The translations under genes were made by a program, and so were the position numbers. From Didymodactylos carnosus (Eukaryota > Rotifera > Eurotatoria > Philodinida > Philodinidae): DNA of 43,478 nucleotides. Shown here one piece after another: positions 25,801 to 37,000 of the stretch. The first letter of the stretch is position 1; each line of letters opens with the position of its first letter. The stretch is from the NCBI GenBank assembly GCA_905250885.1, contig CAJNOQ010000680.1, positions 1 to 43,478 of the forward strand, given 5' to 3'. The notes under the pieces were generated by a model. That model had not been told where the DNA came from. It searched no databases and saw nothing but the letters and a program-made list of their open reading frames with translations.

Positions 25801-27558
25801 TAGTTTTATTAAAATTCTATTTATGTTTTTAAAAGGCATTATTGGAAAAATCACGTATTACGGATACGGGTGTTAAATTAGAAGTAAATAGTAAAATATT
25901 AGATACATGTGGAGAGTTAATGCAAGCGATTCGACAATTGATAATAAGAGCAAGAGATTTACAGAAAGAAATTGTTTCACAAGGACGAGTAAGAAATTAT
26001 TTACTATTTTTTGCTAATGTGAAAAATTATGCAATTATTTTTAGGGTACTGCAACGGCAAAAGAATTTTATACAAAAAATCACAAATGGACAGAAGGACT
26101 TGTTAGTGCAGCGAAAAATGTTGGTCTCAATGCAAAAGTACTCATGTAAATAATTCATAATATTTTCAAGATAAATATTAATCCTTTACACCCGTCGGTC
26201 CCTTCCAAGGGACATTGATGTAATAGATTTATAAAAAGAATGGAACATCAGTCTAAAAGACAAAATTCTTTCGATATAAAAAGAATAATTTTGCATTTCA
26301 GTGCAGTGGTCATTTCAGCTGCAGCTATAATAAATGTGTTTTCGGATATAAAGGGTTAAATTAATAATGTTGAGATATTTTCTTCTGACCACTACATTAC
26401 TGATTTTTAAAGTTTCTCTCTGTACTGATCTGAGCCGGTTTTTAGATGTCTTTTGATACAGTGCGTACTCCTATCTGATGTTAATAAATACGAAAGAAAT
26501 GAAAGGATATTACTAACTAAGGTTTTCGGTAATTTAATTTAGACTCATATTTTTCAAACTTCCCTTTAGTCTCATATTATTAGACATTACATGTACGTGA
26601 TCACGATGTTCATTTATCTCTGATTGGCGATTTCAATTTTGATTACGGGTAGTCATCTTTTTTTTTTACCAATGGTGATGATGGTGTGTGTTTATTATTA
26701 TTTTTTGTCACCGTTTGTAATTTAGCGTGAGGAATGCACTTCATTTTTATCCTATTTTTTGAATTGATTGATATTTTCCAGTTTAAGATCATTGTCGTTA
26801 TAATGGAATGAGATATATTATATATTTGAACTATTCGCATGTCAGGGTCGTTCATTTATTCAACGGGTATTTTTTTTTCCTACTTTTGTGTGAATGACAA
26901 TTATCAATGTTTATTTCTTCTCTAATAACTTGCACGAATATACGTTGTTTAAAAGAATATTGTTGTTCATATTATATTAGCGTTTGTTTTATTTTACTTA
27001 TTTTAGTGAATCGGCTGATCATTTATTGAGTGGTAATGGTAAATTTGAAGAAATAATCGCTTGTTCAAATGAAATAGCGAGCGCAACAGCTCAGCTTGTT
27101 GCTGCATCTAATGTAAGAATATAAAGTGTCTGGGAACTATTAGAAATGAATAAATTATGATTTTTTATTTTATATTCAGGTAAAAGCTGATCGTGAAAGT
27201 AAAAATCGTGAAGCATTAACACATGCTTCGAAACAAGTGACAGCAGCTACAGCTCAAGTTGTTGCAACAGCCAAAAGTGGAGCAATAACTATTGAAGAAA
27301 AAAGTAAGTTGAATGAATACAAAGAATAATTCAAATATTACTTTTATATTTTCATATTTAGGTACACTGGATTTTAGTTCATATAGTTTACATAAAACAA
27401 AGCGTGCCGAAATGGATGCTCAAGTAAAAGTTTTAGAACTAGAAAAACAACTTGAACAAGCAAAAGTTAGCTTGTATACACTACGAAAACGTCATTATCA
27501 ATTAGCTGGTGAAGATGGAGGATGGGATGCGAATGTAAGTAATTATTATCTTAGCTAG
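18168..27558 (+). CDS. HIP1: HIP1/HIP1R/Sla2-type clathrin adaptor (ANTH, coiled coil, THATCH)
   Basis: About 40 exons join in frame to about 1,614 residues plus a short tail; mammalian HIP1 and HIP1R are near 1,040-1,070. Exons before the array: 18168-18284, 18353-18416, 18482-18624, 18708-18764, 19074-19154, 19214-19258, 19309-19325 with 19353-19414, 19537-19677, 19746-19879, 19944-20066, 20128-20204, 20262-20301, 20378-20470, 20532-20610, 20685-20770, 20841-20909, 20980-21105, 21180-21284, 21364-21501. The array is listed separately. After it: 23855-23959, 24024-24161, 24227-24331, 24663-24800, 24866-25046, 25105-25458, 25524-25624, 25676-25771, 25836-25988, 26045-26145, 27007-27112, 27180-27303, 27362-27534. 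The family links clathrin-coated pits to PIP2 membranes and F-actin. Read-through gives a stop at 27556-27558; splicing to 27627-27710 is an alternative end. Confidence 0.92.
20128..20204 (+). other. AP2-binding type DPF motif in the linker exon
   Basis: The exon after the ANTH linker encodes NDPFLADVWPP (DPF at about residues 338-340). DPF/DPW tripeptides bind the AP2 alpha appendage in endocytic adaptors, and HIP1 carries AP2 and clathrin motifs in the same place between ANTH and coiled coil. Function is inferred from motif and position. Confidence 0.5.
21502..22185. other. 684-nt intron with an inverted-repeat element and a TA/CA microsatellite
   Basis: This intron is about ten times the gene's usual length. 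It holds a (CA)n-(TA)n tract at about 21680-21705 and a pair of inverted repeats with a 16-bp perfect core at 21573-21588 and 22065-22080. No exon is seen inside it. Confidence 0.7.
21558..22095. mobile_element. Candidate MITE inside a HIP1-type intron
   Basis: The 16-mer atgaacattcgagtgt at 21573-21588 is repeated as its exact reverse complement at 22065-22080. Similarity continues outwards for about 15 bases with a few mismatches, giving terminal inverted repeats of about 31 bp around some 475 bp of non-coding DNA. No clear target-site duplication could be fixed, so the element type is open. Confidence 0.45.
22186..23815 (+). repeat. Four tandem copies of a two-exon coiled-coil cassette
   Basis: Each cassette is exon A, a 65-nt intron, exon B and a 59-61-nt intron. 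A exons: 22186-22323 (46 codons), 22588-22758 (57), 23021-23158 (46), 23423-23593 (57). B exons: 22389-22526, 22824-22961, 23224-23361, 23659-23796 (46 codons each). Cassette spacing is 402, 433 and 402 bp. All eight exons are phase 0-0, so any number can be kept or skipped in frame. Introns are copied too, and copies are near-identical. Introns within copies 1 and 2 share one variant, copies 3 and 4 another, while exon length alternates short-long-short-long. Together the copies encode about 390 coiled-coil residues (600-989). Confidence 0.92.
22639..22737 (+). repeat. 33-nt (11-residue) minisatellite inside the A exons
   Basis: Within exon A, 11-residue units follow one another: VEKEKVIQEAL, VEKEKIIQETS, VEKKKIIQENE. 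The second and fourth cassettes have three units, the first and third have two, which accounts for the 57 versus 46 codon lengths. Eleven residues is a hendecad, a natural coiled-coil period, so changes in copy number lengthen the coil without breaking it. The same units occur at about 22237-22302, 23072-23137 and 23474-23572. Confidence 0.85.
24332..24662. other. 331-nt intron, nothing recognised
   Basis: This intron lies between two coiled-coil exons. A frame running from the preceding exon to 24521 is intron read-through and is not supported as coding. I see no repeat or element in it. Confidence 0.6.
25105..27534 (+). other. THATCH / I-LWEQ actin-binding domain exons
   Basis: These exons encode roughly residues 1212-1614. 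Segments ISKEELGDLVEKEL, TDTGVKLEVNSKIL, LMQAIRQLI, DLQKEIVSQGRGTAT, KEFYTKN-KWTEGL, GKFEEII and ATAQLVAAS match the HIP1/HIP1R/talin actin-tethering domain in order. They are followed by a C-terminal helix (RAEMDAQVKVLELEKQLEQ, then LRKRHYQLAG) matching the dimerising latch of HIP1. The domain binds F-actin in this family. Confidence 0.92.
26178..26359. mobile_element. piggyBac-type MITE in an 861-nt intron
   Basis: TTAA occurs at both ends (26178-26181 and 26356-26359), the target site used by piggyBac elements. The 174-bp body starts tCCTTTAcAcCCG and ends with its near reverse complement (cCCTTTAtAtCCG, 10 of 13 matching). Just inside the left end is a perfect 7-bp hairpin (gtccctt-cc-aagggac). 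There is no coding capacity, so it is non-autonomous. The host intron (26146-27006) is the longest in this gene. Confidence 0.75.
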
Positions 27559-27767
27559 ATAAATTTTGTATAATAATGTATGTTTTAAATTGACTTTGGT
27601 GAGAAACATTTATTTGTGTATTTCAGGCAATCCAAAATGTGGTAAACTCATTATGCTATTGTATTTTCTTTTATTACATCTTTTATTTTGAATTAAGTTG
27701 TTCTCGTTAATGAACTATAAATCTTTCTCTTATTGAGTAACTAACATATCTGTGTCATTACGAGAAA

Positions 27768-27773
27768 ATTAAA
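27768..27773 (+). terminator. Possible poly-A signal of the HIP1-type gene
   Basis: ATTAAA, the commonest variant hexamer, occurs about 210 bases after the read-through stop and about 58 bases after the alternative stop at 27708-27710. Support is positional only. Confidence 0.3.
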
Positions 27774-27879
27774 GCACGGAGCATTCTATAACTATTTGTT
27801 TAAAATATATTTTCCAACTTTAATGTGAGTGTTATATAAAAGCTAAGAATAATAATGCTTTTGATTCTTCTCCTTCATC

Positions 27880-28432
27880 TAACGAGTGAAGAACCCCAAG
27901 TTGCAACACGTTTTTTCGGTGAAACTAAGTGGACTATACATAATTGCTGATGATGATTCCAAATATGAACATCGGAGTTGTCCTTAGACTTTTGTTGATC
28001 GTTTTTCTGGAAACTGGATCTTCAGAAAATCAGAGATCAAATCCAAAGTATTTTTTGTAAATCGATCATTTTGTAGATGTCTATGTTCCATAATTTTAGT
28101 TTTTCAAAATACCATTGAACGGTGTTATGATTTTTGCAAAGTATTCTACTGCAACGTTTTTCCATTAAAACCAGCGTAGCCACTATTTTGGGAAATTTTT
28201 CGTTGCTGATTTTTGTTTTGAAAAACTAAAACTTACGAAACATAGACAGTTGTGTGTCCTCTACAAACGGCCTTCTGAATTTGATCTCTGGTTCCAGGCT
28301 CCAGTAAAACGGTCAAAAAAAGCCTAAGGGCAACTTCAACATTCATATTCGGCATCAGCGTCATCAATTACATATAGTCCACGTTCGTTTCATCGAAAAA
28401 ATAATTTGCAATTTGTGTTCCTTCTTTCGTAA
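27880..28432. mobile_element. Foldback element with ~225-bp imperfect arms and TAA duplication
   Basis: The body 27883-28429 begins CGAGTGAAG and ends with a related inverted terminus (CTTTCG). TAA flanks both sides (27880-27882 and 28430-28432). Left arm about 27883-28110 pairs with about 28213-28429 with many mismatches; shared blocks include gtggactata, cagagatcaaat, ctatgtt and ttttagtttttcaaaa. The terminus and the 3-bp TWA duplication match the element at 15101-15780, so I place both in one family, this being the older copy. No transposase frame is present. Confidence 0.75.
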
Positions 28433-31400
28433 GTGAATTTTTCGTTTTTATATCGACAAAAATGACTAAAGGCTCATTTAATAAAACATATGATTGTAAC
28501 TCAATGTTCGCTATTTAAAGTTTCAGCTTAATGTAAACTAACTTAGTAGACATAGTCTTCTTAAATATATTTGTTTTCTGTTCTAGGGAACTAATATTCG
28601 ATCATAATTGAATAAACAAAAATGTATTATTGAACATTTATTTGCGATAAACTCTGTTAAGCAAGAGATGATGGTGATTATGTTTTACTCATATTTCTGT
28701 TTCTTTTTTTGAAAATATTGGCAATTACTATTTATTTTTACGTGACGTCTTTCATGCTCGTCATATACGAAACAAATTTCCGGTTTTTAGATCAAGTTAA
28801 ACAAATACGTCTTTGGTTTTTTATTGATAACAGTGAATAATAAAACATTTTTTTTCTGTTTTATTAAAATTTTAAAAATACACGATAAATAATGTTGATC
28901 GGTGCTTTATATGTCTCGTAATTCAAAATATTGTTGTGTTTTGTTGTTTTTTTTATGATGATTATCTCGACTATTATACATACCATTTGTTGCTACACTT
29001 ATTTTTTCTATTTGTACAGTTGTTATATTTCTTTATCATTTTTTCGGTGCTTGTTTCTCTCTTTTTTATATTTTTTTAAGATTTTTTTTGTGTTTTCAAA
29101 ACAAATAAGATGTTTAAAGTGAAAATTCAAAAATGTGGTGTGATTTTTTTTTACCATTTGCCGTTATTTTTTGTTTTGTTTTAACGATTGTGAACATGTG
29201 CGCAGTTTTAGGTCGCTTTGGAAGTTTCCTATTGTTTCATTCGCATTTTCTTCTTATTGGTGTTACGGTAGTGCTATGTGATTGTTGATTTCTTTTTTTT
29301 TTGCGGAAAAGGTGAAATGATTTTTCCAATAATTAATTTATTATTATTTGCATTTCAGTTATGAGAGAAACAAAAAATCTAAAATAAAAGTAAAAATTCT
29401 TTATTATACATGAACGAAATTTGGAGCTGTAACGAATTACAATGCATTTGTCATTTAATGATTATAATCCGAACTTTTTTTACTATTTACATCAAAAACA
29501 TCCAAATTCGAAAAGTAGAATCAATTCTAAGTCTTTTTACTAAAGTATTTTGGAATGAACTGTTAGTTTATTGCACAATTGCATCTGATGGAATTCTACT
29601 TTTATAACGTGTTGCTATTATCCCATTGTTCGCTAAAATTTTAGCGAAAACTGGTTCCGCTTTGAGTCACAGACTATATGGATAACTCTAGCATAATGTT
29701 TTCTTCCCGAAGTCTTAGTATAAAAAAATTCATATTAGACATTTTATTCTTTTTCCGTAATTTATTGTCTAGGTAAATGTTCATCACTTGACTTTTCTAT
29801 CTCTGTTATGTTTTTAATTATTGATGAGTACATTCAACGGATAAGAAGATGATTTGTTTATAACGTGTCTTTCATTTTCTCATATCCTTGATGATTGCTT
29901 AATTTTTTTACGTTCATTATTATCTCTATATCATGATTCTGTACAAACATTAATTATAAGCATGAATGATATCTTGGAATTTGATATACTATTTCATTTT
30001 CTTTCCTATGTGATCTAGTGAAGTAGACGACGACAAATGACCTCTATTCACTCAACATTCGATAAAGTCTGATGAAAACAATTTTATTTTTATGATGATT
30101 ATAGGACAGTGTGAATAAAAATTTATCTTTATAAATTCGGTTTATCTCTTCAATCATAAATGTTCTTAGTAGTAAAATAACAATAATTATCTTGATATAT
30201 TTTTTTCAAGGATAATCAATTTTGAAATGTGTTTATGGTAACCATTCATTCATTTAAACAATCATAACATTGACTATTTTTCATTTTCTTTATTTTTGTT
30301 GATTTTGAAATTTGACAATTTATATTTTTGATCCTTGTGAAAAATTCACTTATTTAGATTTCAAAGTACAACAACATTCTTTGTTTCTCGGCCAAAAAAA
30401 TATGTCTGTTTTCAACCATTATACTGAACAAATATATATCATAAATTATGACCGTTATATTTCTCTATGGAAAATTAATGTTACAAATGTCTTGGGAAAA
30501 GATTTTGTACAAGAGAATTGTGCCTTGTTTGATGTGTTTTTTGATACTTTAATTTTTGTTACTTATGTCTGGTTTGCGAGATAATGAATGAAGAGAAAGT
30601 CTTTTTATCTAAAATTTGATGTTTGGATCTTGAATACTTGGAACAAGTAGAGAGTGTATAAAATATCGAAAAGTACTGACAATTTTGTAACTTGTATTGA
30701 TTTCTCACAAATGCATGATTTTCTTCGTTATATACAAATTACGCCTTCTTTTTGAATTCTCAGCATCAATAACTAGTCCAGATGTTTTGTCTTATTAATG
30801 AATTCAGAAAAACTGATTAGTTTGAAGTTCTATATGGAATGAACATTTACTTTCTATTCGATTAATCTCTATTTAGCAATATCTTCTTTTCTTTAGTCAA
30901 TTGTACATATATCTAATGTATTGAACTTTTGATCTCTATTATTATTATTATTACTAAGAAATAAATATGAACGACAAGAGACTGACTACATATGCGAGCC
31001 GAATTTATAACGAAGACAATATATAATAATTAGTTTTCACTATAAGAGGTGTGTGCATATACATATTGTGAGATTAAATACCTAATGTTTGCTGATAAGT
31101 AGAACTGACATAAAATACATATATCATTGAGAGAATAATTATTCATTCACATGCAAGACAGAGCCGTATAATATATATATATATACAACAAACGACACAA
31201 AATATGACCAGACTAGAGGATGTATGTATATATATCTATATGTGTGTATGTGTACGTATGTAGGTGTGCGCGATCAGTATATACACACGAAAACTATAGT
31301 TGTGTGAACGACTACATTGACTATGATGAAATTGATCACCATGACAACATTAATTGTCGAAAGATTATGATTAATTATTATGTTATTGTATAAAAAATAA

Positions 31401-34056
31401 AAAAAGATAAAAATAAATAATAGAAAATATTTTTAAAAGAGATAAAAAATTTATATAAAAATTATGAAAATGAATAAAGAATTATTATTTATTTCTTAAC
31501 ATTGAGAATATATTTCAAGGTATTTGTTGAAGAAAAAGCGTCTCATGCGTTTATTTTTCTAATCATTATTCATTTAACCATCCTCAAATGGAATATAAAC
31601 ATTAATGATAGAATAACCCTAAATAGAACTAAAATGTTAGTCAGAATTTTTGGTTATTCTTGTAGATAAATGGGGTAATTAATCAATTATTCGTTCAAGT
31701 GAATTTTTTTTTCTATACTGATAAGCAAATCTTAAAGTCAGATAATAATAGTGTTAGAAATGAATCTGTGCACCAATTTCTCAACTCAAGATGAAGTAAT
31801 AATATTGTGAACGTGTCACATCTGTGTAAAAATGAAAGAATGAAAATCCGTTTTGTATGTATATAAACTGTACTGATAACTTTTTTTTCGCTTTTTTACA
31901 GAGAAAAAGTGTAAGAAAGAGAACGGGAAAAATAAATCTATGGTATAATGTATTTTTCTTCTTTCGAATCACGCCAAAAAAAAGAGGAAAAGAAGTAAGA
32001 ATCAGTGATTAGAGCGTATGTTGAAGTAATTTGAATCAGGCTTTAAAATTTTTCAGACCGTATTTTCTTTTATATATTATTCATTTTCGATTAGAAAAAA
32101 AATCTTATCCTACAGATAGATCGATTAGAATCGTAGTTATCAATTTATACAAAAATTATAGTGAAATTTATTATGGTTAATTAATTTAATGAATTTTTCA
32201 GTAGGATGTCTACAGTTGATATGTATTATTCTAACTTATCCTATCTGTCAATGGTATAAATCATAGTTAGTTATTCGGCAAGGATAATATTCTTATTTTT
32301 TTCTTTTTGTTTGTCAAATATAATTCATATTATGACGTATACACACATATACACACGTTCGTATATTTTATATATTATAACTATTAAATCTTATTAAATA
32401 ATGGTGATAAGGTATAGTTAAACAGGATTTTTGTTGAAATTAGATATTTGTACTGATAGAATTATATATTCACTTGAAATTCGTTCAGTTTTTGACCACT
32501 CATTAAATTTTTCGTCTAGTTGAGAAGAAAAACACACGTTGATTTTATCTTTGGACATCAATAAGTATGGATCAATTCACCTATGTTTTAGGTGAACTTT
32601 AAATGATTGACGAGAGATAATGAATATGTGAAATGAAATAGAAAACGACGTTGGTGGAAGTTATCCATCAACAATTTTTTGTACGCTTGTACATTGTCTG
32701 TGCTTTTCTTTTTCATTTATTTCTCATGAGATATTAAAATTTAAATATTGATGTTCAAAATGATTATTTTTCTCTCTTTAAAAATAAAATAGACATTATT
32801 TTGTTTGTTTTTCATGTGATGCAAGAAGTAATGAGGTTTGCCTCTATGCATTAGATAAGGAAAAGGTGTATTTTTTTTGGTTGGTCACAAATTTGAGACT
32901 CAAACGTATTTTATAAATATTCTGTCGAGACGACACGAATAGGTAATTATTTATCATCTCATCTATGCACATATCAACTGTATATAGGTAAAACAGATTG
33001 AACGACAGTTTTTGATCTAGATTTGATTATATTATTCTAATAAGATATTAAAAAAAATGTTTTTTTTCTCACAAACATAAGTTGCATTGAAACGATCTAG
33101 GTAAGAAGCGAGAGATTGAACATTGTAGTTTTAAGCAAAGATTAATTCTTTCAAAAATGATGAATTCTCGAATAATAAGCACTGAAAAATATTATAATTT
33201 ACTATTCGACTTTCTCTCTCTCTTTCTCTGTCACAGACATCTTGTGATTTGTCTCTGTATCTATAACCTTATTTTATTGATTGTTCATACTTGAATCTCT
33301 ATTGCAAATATTTAATAAACATCAATATTTTTCTTTTTTTTCTCTCTATGTTCTCAATCATGTTCATTAAATAAAACACTTATATTTGGCTACAATAACA
33401 ATTTGAAGAGACAATGTAGATATGTTTGATGATCTAACCTATGTTATTCTTATTTATTTAACAAAGCCAATTATATCATTCTTTTCCAAAAAAAAGTATA
33501 TCCTTGAACTTGTCAACAAGTTTACCTAGAAACATGTATCAATATAACTAATCAATATCGTTTATATATGATGTATAGAGGAAAAGAGAAACAAATAGAA
33601 ACATTAATCAAATTAGAAGAAAAATGTTTACTGTATTAATAACAGGGAATAGATGTGTTTGTAAAATGATAAGTAGAAGGAAAGAAATAACCTACACAGG
33701 TGGACAATGTGAAAGGTGAACGCACATGCATAAGATAACCAAATTATTTATGTATTATGATTCTAAAGATAAATGGTAGTGGGAGCACTATACAGGTATA
33801 GAATACATCTGGCCTCTTTTTTGACTGAACGACGAGTAAAGAAATGGTTGCATCACATTTCTAATTTTTGAAAGAAGAAAAAAAAAAAATGATATTACGT
33901 TTTGTATTTTGTGTGTAATATTCGAATGGTATTCTGTCGTCTTTCGTGACAATTGTGATTGATCTCTTTCTATGTACATATAGATCTATTCACACACACC
34001 TTATCTTTTTTCTTTCTTTCTTTCATTCTTTGTTCTTTTCTTAAATATTACATATA
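28433..34056. other. Intergenic region between the HIP1-type and tensin-like genes
   Basis: About 5.6 kb of AT-rich DNA. The longest open frame (30312-30584, 90 codons) has no recognised family, no clear acceptor and no convincing start. Simple repeats occur near 30938-30955 (ATT)n, 31171-31186 (TA)n and 31220-31270 (mixed TA/TG/GTAC). No RNA gene is visible to me. Confidence 0.5.
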
Positions 34057-34074
34057 GTGTGAAAGGGAATCACA

Positions 34075-37000
34075 ATGTTCCCAGATGACGATGATTTCTT
34101 TTATGTTTTACAATATGCTAGTACAGGTATGTTTGACTCTGAACACATTTATCAGAAAAAAAAGAAGAGCCGATTTGCACTCGTTATACGGTAGATCAAT
34201 CAGTTACTCATCATAGAAGTTTTTTGAAAACATAGCTTATTCTTTCTAAACTTTTGCTACTTTTTTTCTTTCCTAAAGTTCCTCTATCATCATTTGTTTG
34301 CTTCACTATGAAAGAGAATGATTAAATATCGGGAGTTTCCGGTTAGAAGTAAATGTTTAAATTCTAATAGTTGACATGTTGTGAATTATTCAATCTGTCA
34401 AGTATAGAACAAAGTAGTTTTATGTTTACAATGAATTGTCCATTTGATCATATTCAGTAGGCTTCTTTGTCAGTGTTCGGATATGTCACTTTATTGAATT
34501 CACTCTTTGTCTTTGACTTTGTAAAATTATGTAATACAGAAGAATAATACTTCAAGAGTTGTTGATTGAATTCAAACATAGGAAACGACATATATTATCA
34601 CAAAAAACAACCTTTTCACTAATTCATTGTTAATTTTACGCAGATAAAGTATAGAATTCGATTACTGGGGTATTCTTCAAACCATTTATCACACTTTTGT
34701 TGTTCGGTAACTAAACGTTGTTGTATGTGAGCGTGAAAGTTGTGGTCAATAGATTGAACGAAGCAAAGTTTGCTACATTCAATCTATGCGCCGAATGAAT
34801 TTATCTTAAGAAATATTGCACGGAAACGTCATTTTCAAGGTGAGTTTACTGTTTTAATGTGTAAAAATAACAAAGAAATCTAGTAATCCCCGCTATCTTA
34901 CACATCACTGATAGCACTCCATTGCAAAGTTCATGCAAATAGTAAAATTTATCACTTCTTCTATATGCTACTACTGCTATCTTCATCAGCTACGACAATT
35001 TTTCGTATTTTCTTAATAAACAAACGGAGACGCATATTCGCGAAAAAGAAAGATTTTGTGTAAGGGATCTTATCTGTCACCAGTTCTCAGATAAATAACG
35101 CCATGTAAAAATTGTAAGTAGTTACTTGCGATTACTAATTGAATAATAAGAGAAAATGATTATGTCATTATTCTACTTAATCTGTTATGTGCGGATCAAA
35201 AAAGATCTTAGAAACGTTGTAAATTGGTTGCTAAAAAAGATTTGTATGTTGATTTGTTAAAACCACAGAAAATGTGCTCCAAATCGAAATTAATCTGTAT
35301 CACTTTGCCTCATCGGAGATCGTATTTTATCCTAAAACTCATGTAGCAGATTTCTACCGATGATATTTATCAGTCCTACGCCGTGCTGATGTTTCAAAAA
35401 TGATTATTCCAGTGTTTTGTATTTTCATTTTGCATTGCTGAAACTTGGAAACAGAAGAAATGGAGATTTTCTACGAGACCATTAGCTACACTCATCTACG
35501 GTAGTACCATCATTGTATCTATCCACAAAGTCATAGAAAAAGACTGGCAGAGATAATGCACAGAAGAAGTCATAAATAAATCTAAGAATTCAGAAATGTT
35601 TAGAATGTTGTTTATGTAGATTTAGTTGAAAAAGCGTCCAAAATACTGTGGGCCGAGAAATTTACTCCATCTTTTCATGTTTTTTCTCTCTTAATTTAAT
35701 GAAGACTATTTCAAGCTTATCATTATCACTTTTTCTCTTTTGATTATGTATAAATTTTCCAAGGCATTTACGTGTAGTGTGTGTGTGTGTGTGTATGCAA
35801 TACATTGTCAACGCACACACAATATGAAGAATAATAAAAAAGAAAACGACGTCGGTGAAATAAAATGTCACACTTTAGCCTTCACACAACAGAAATTAAA
35901 TATAGATATTTGCATAAAAATAAAAATGGAAGAAAGACTTAAAGTTTTTAAACTAATGAATTGTGATTACAATGAAAAGGTGTAGATGATGTCTGTCTAT
36001 CATAAAACAGTCTGTATAATCTAATCTAAAGTAAATTATACATTACAGACAAGAAGTTTTTGTATTCGGGAAACATGTGTGTACAGCAGTGAAGGTTGAT
36101 CAAAAATTTTCTATAACTAAGGTAAGTATGAGTAGAGAGTAGTTGCTTGAGAGAAAGTGTTGATCCTAACGTATTGTATACTGTTATCAGATAAGTACGT
36201 CCTGCTTAAATTTGTATGTGTTTGCTTGATCATTATGTATATTTAAGAAAGTAAAGTTCATCGACACTTATATTGTGTTCTCAATTGCTTGAGACTAAAA
36301 ACATGTCTGAAAATGAAGAAGAAGAAAAGGTTAAACAATGTCTCTTGGTGATCAAAATACATTTAATTTATTTATTTGTTTTTATGTATATGTAGACTCA
36401 ATATTGTTCTATTCAGCACGAGACATATTCAGGTCTACATTATTTTCCGCCTGTTAACAAAATCATCGGAAAATGAATGACCTTGATATTTGTCGGTTTC
36501 AAGATTGACATAATTCATGAGATCCTTCAGATTTTATCCCGTGACTAAACGTACATGTAAAGTATTTAAAAATATATAAAATGATCAAATACTCATGCTC
36601 TGTACAGGCTACAGAGTAACCGTGAGTGTGAAAATACAGATTCTCAGTACCTTGTTATCAGAGAATTGCGCTCTATTTAAACTTTTGTCCATTTGCTTGA
36701 TCATTATTGTAAGTATTCAAGAAATTCTTAACGTGCGTTTGAGATATTATAATTCTGCAAATTTTTTATCAGTTACATTTAATTTCGATTATTTGGATGA
36801 AACAGTGGCGTATCGTTGATTATGAAATGAGCGCACTGTTATTGAATTGAATCAGCGTGTTGCTTCAATAAAAAATCATCATATGTCGTTAACAGATATA
36901 TAATGACGATGAATTATCACGTAGTGAAAATCGAGATAACATCCACAGAGAAAGATGATCGTATATATTTGAACGTAAAAATCAATCAAACAATGGATGA

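Noticed and set aside
30312-30584. 90-codon open frame as a gene
   Set aside because: Although long for this composition, it does not begin with a clear ATG or acceptor and resembles no family I know.
35740-35985. 81-codon frame in the tensin-like intron
   Set aside because: It translates a (GT)n microsatellite (CVCVCV) and AT-rich flanks; not coding.
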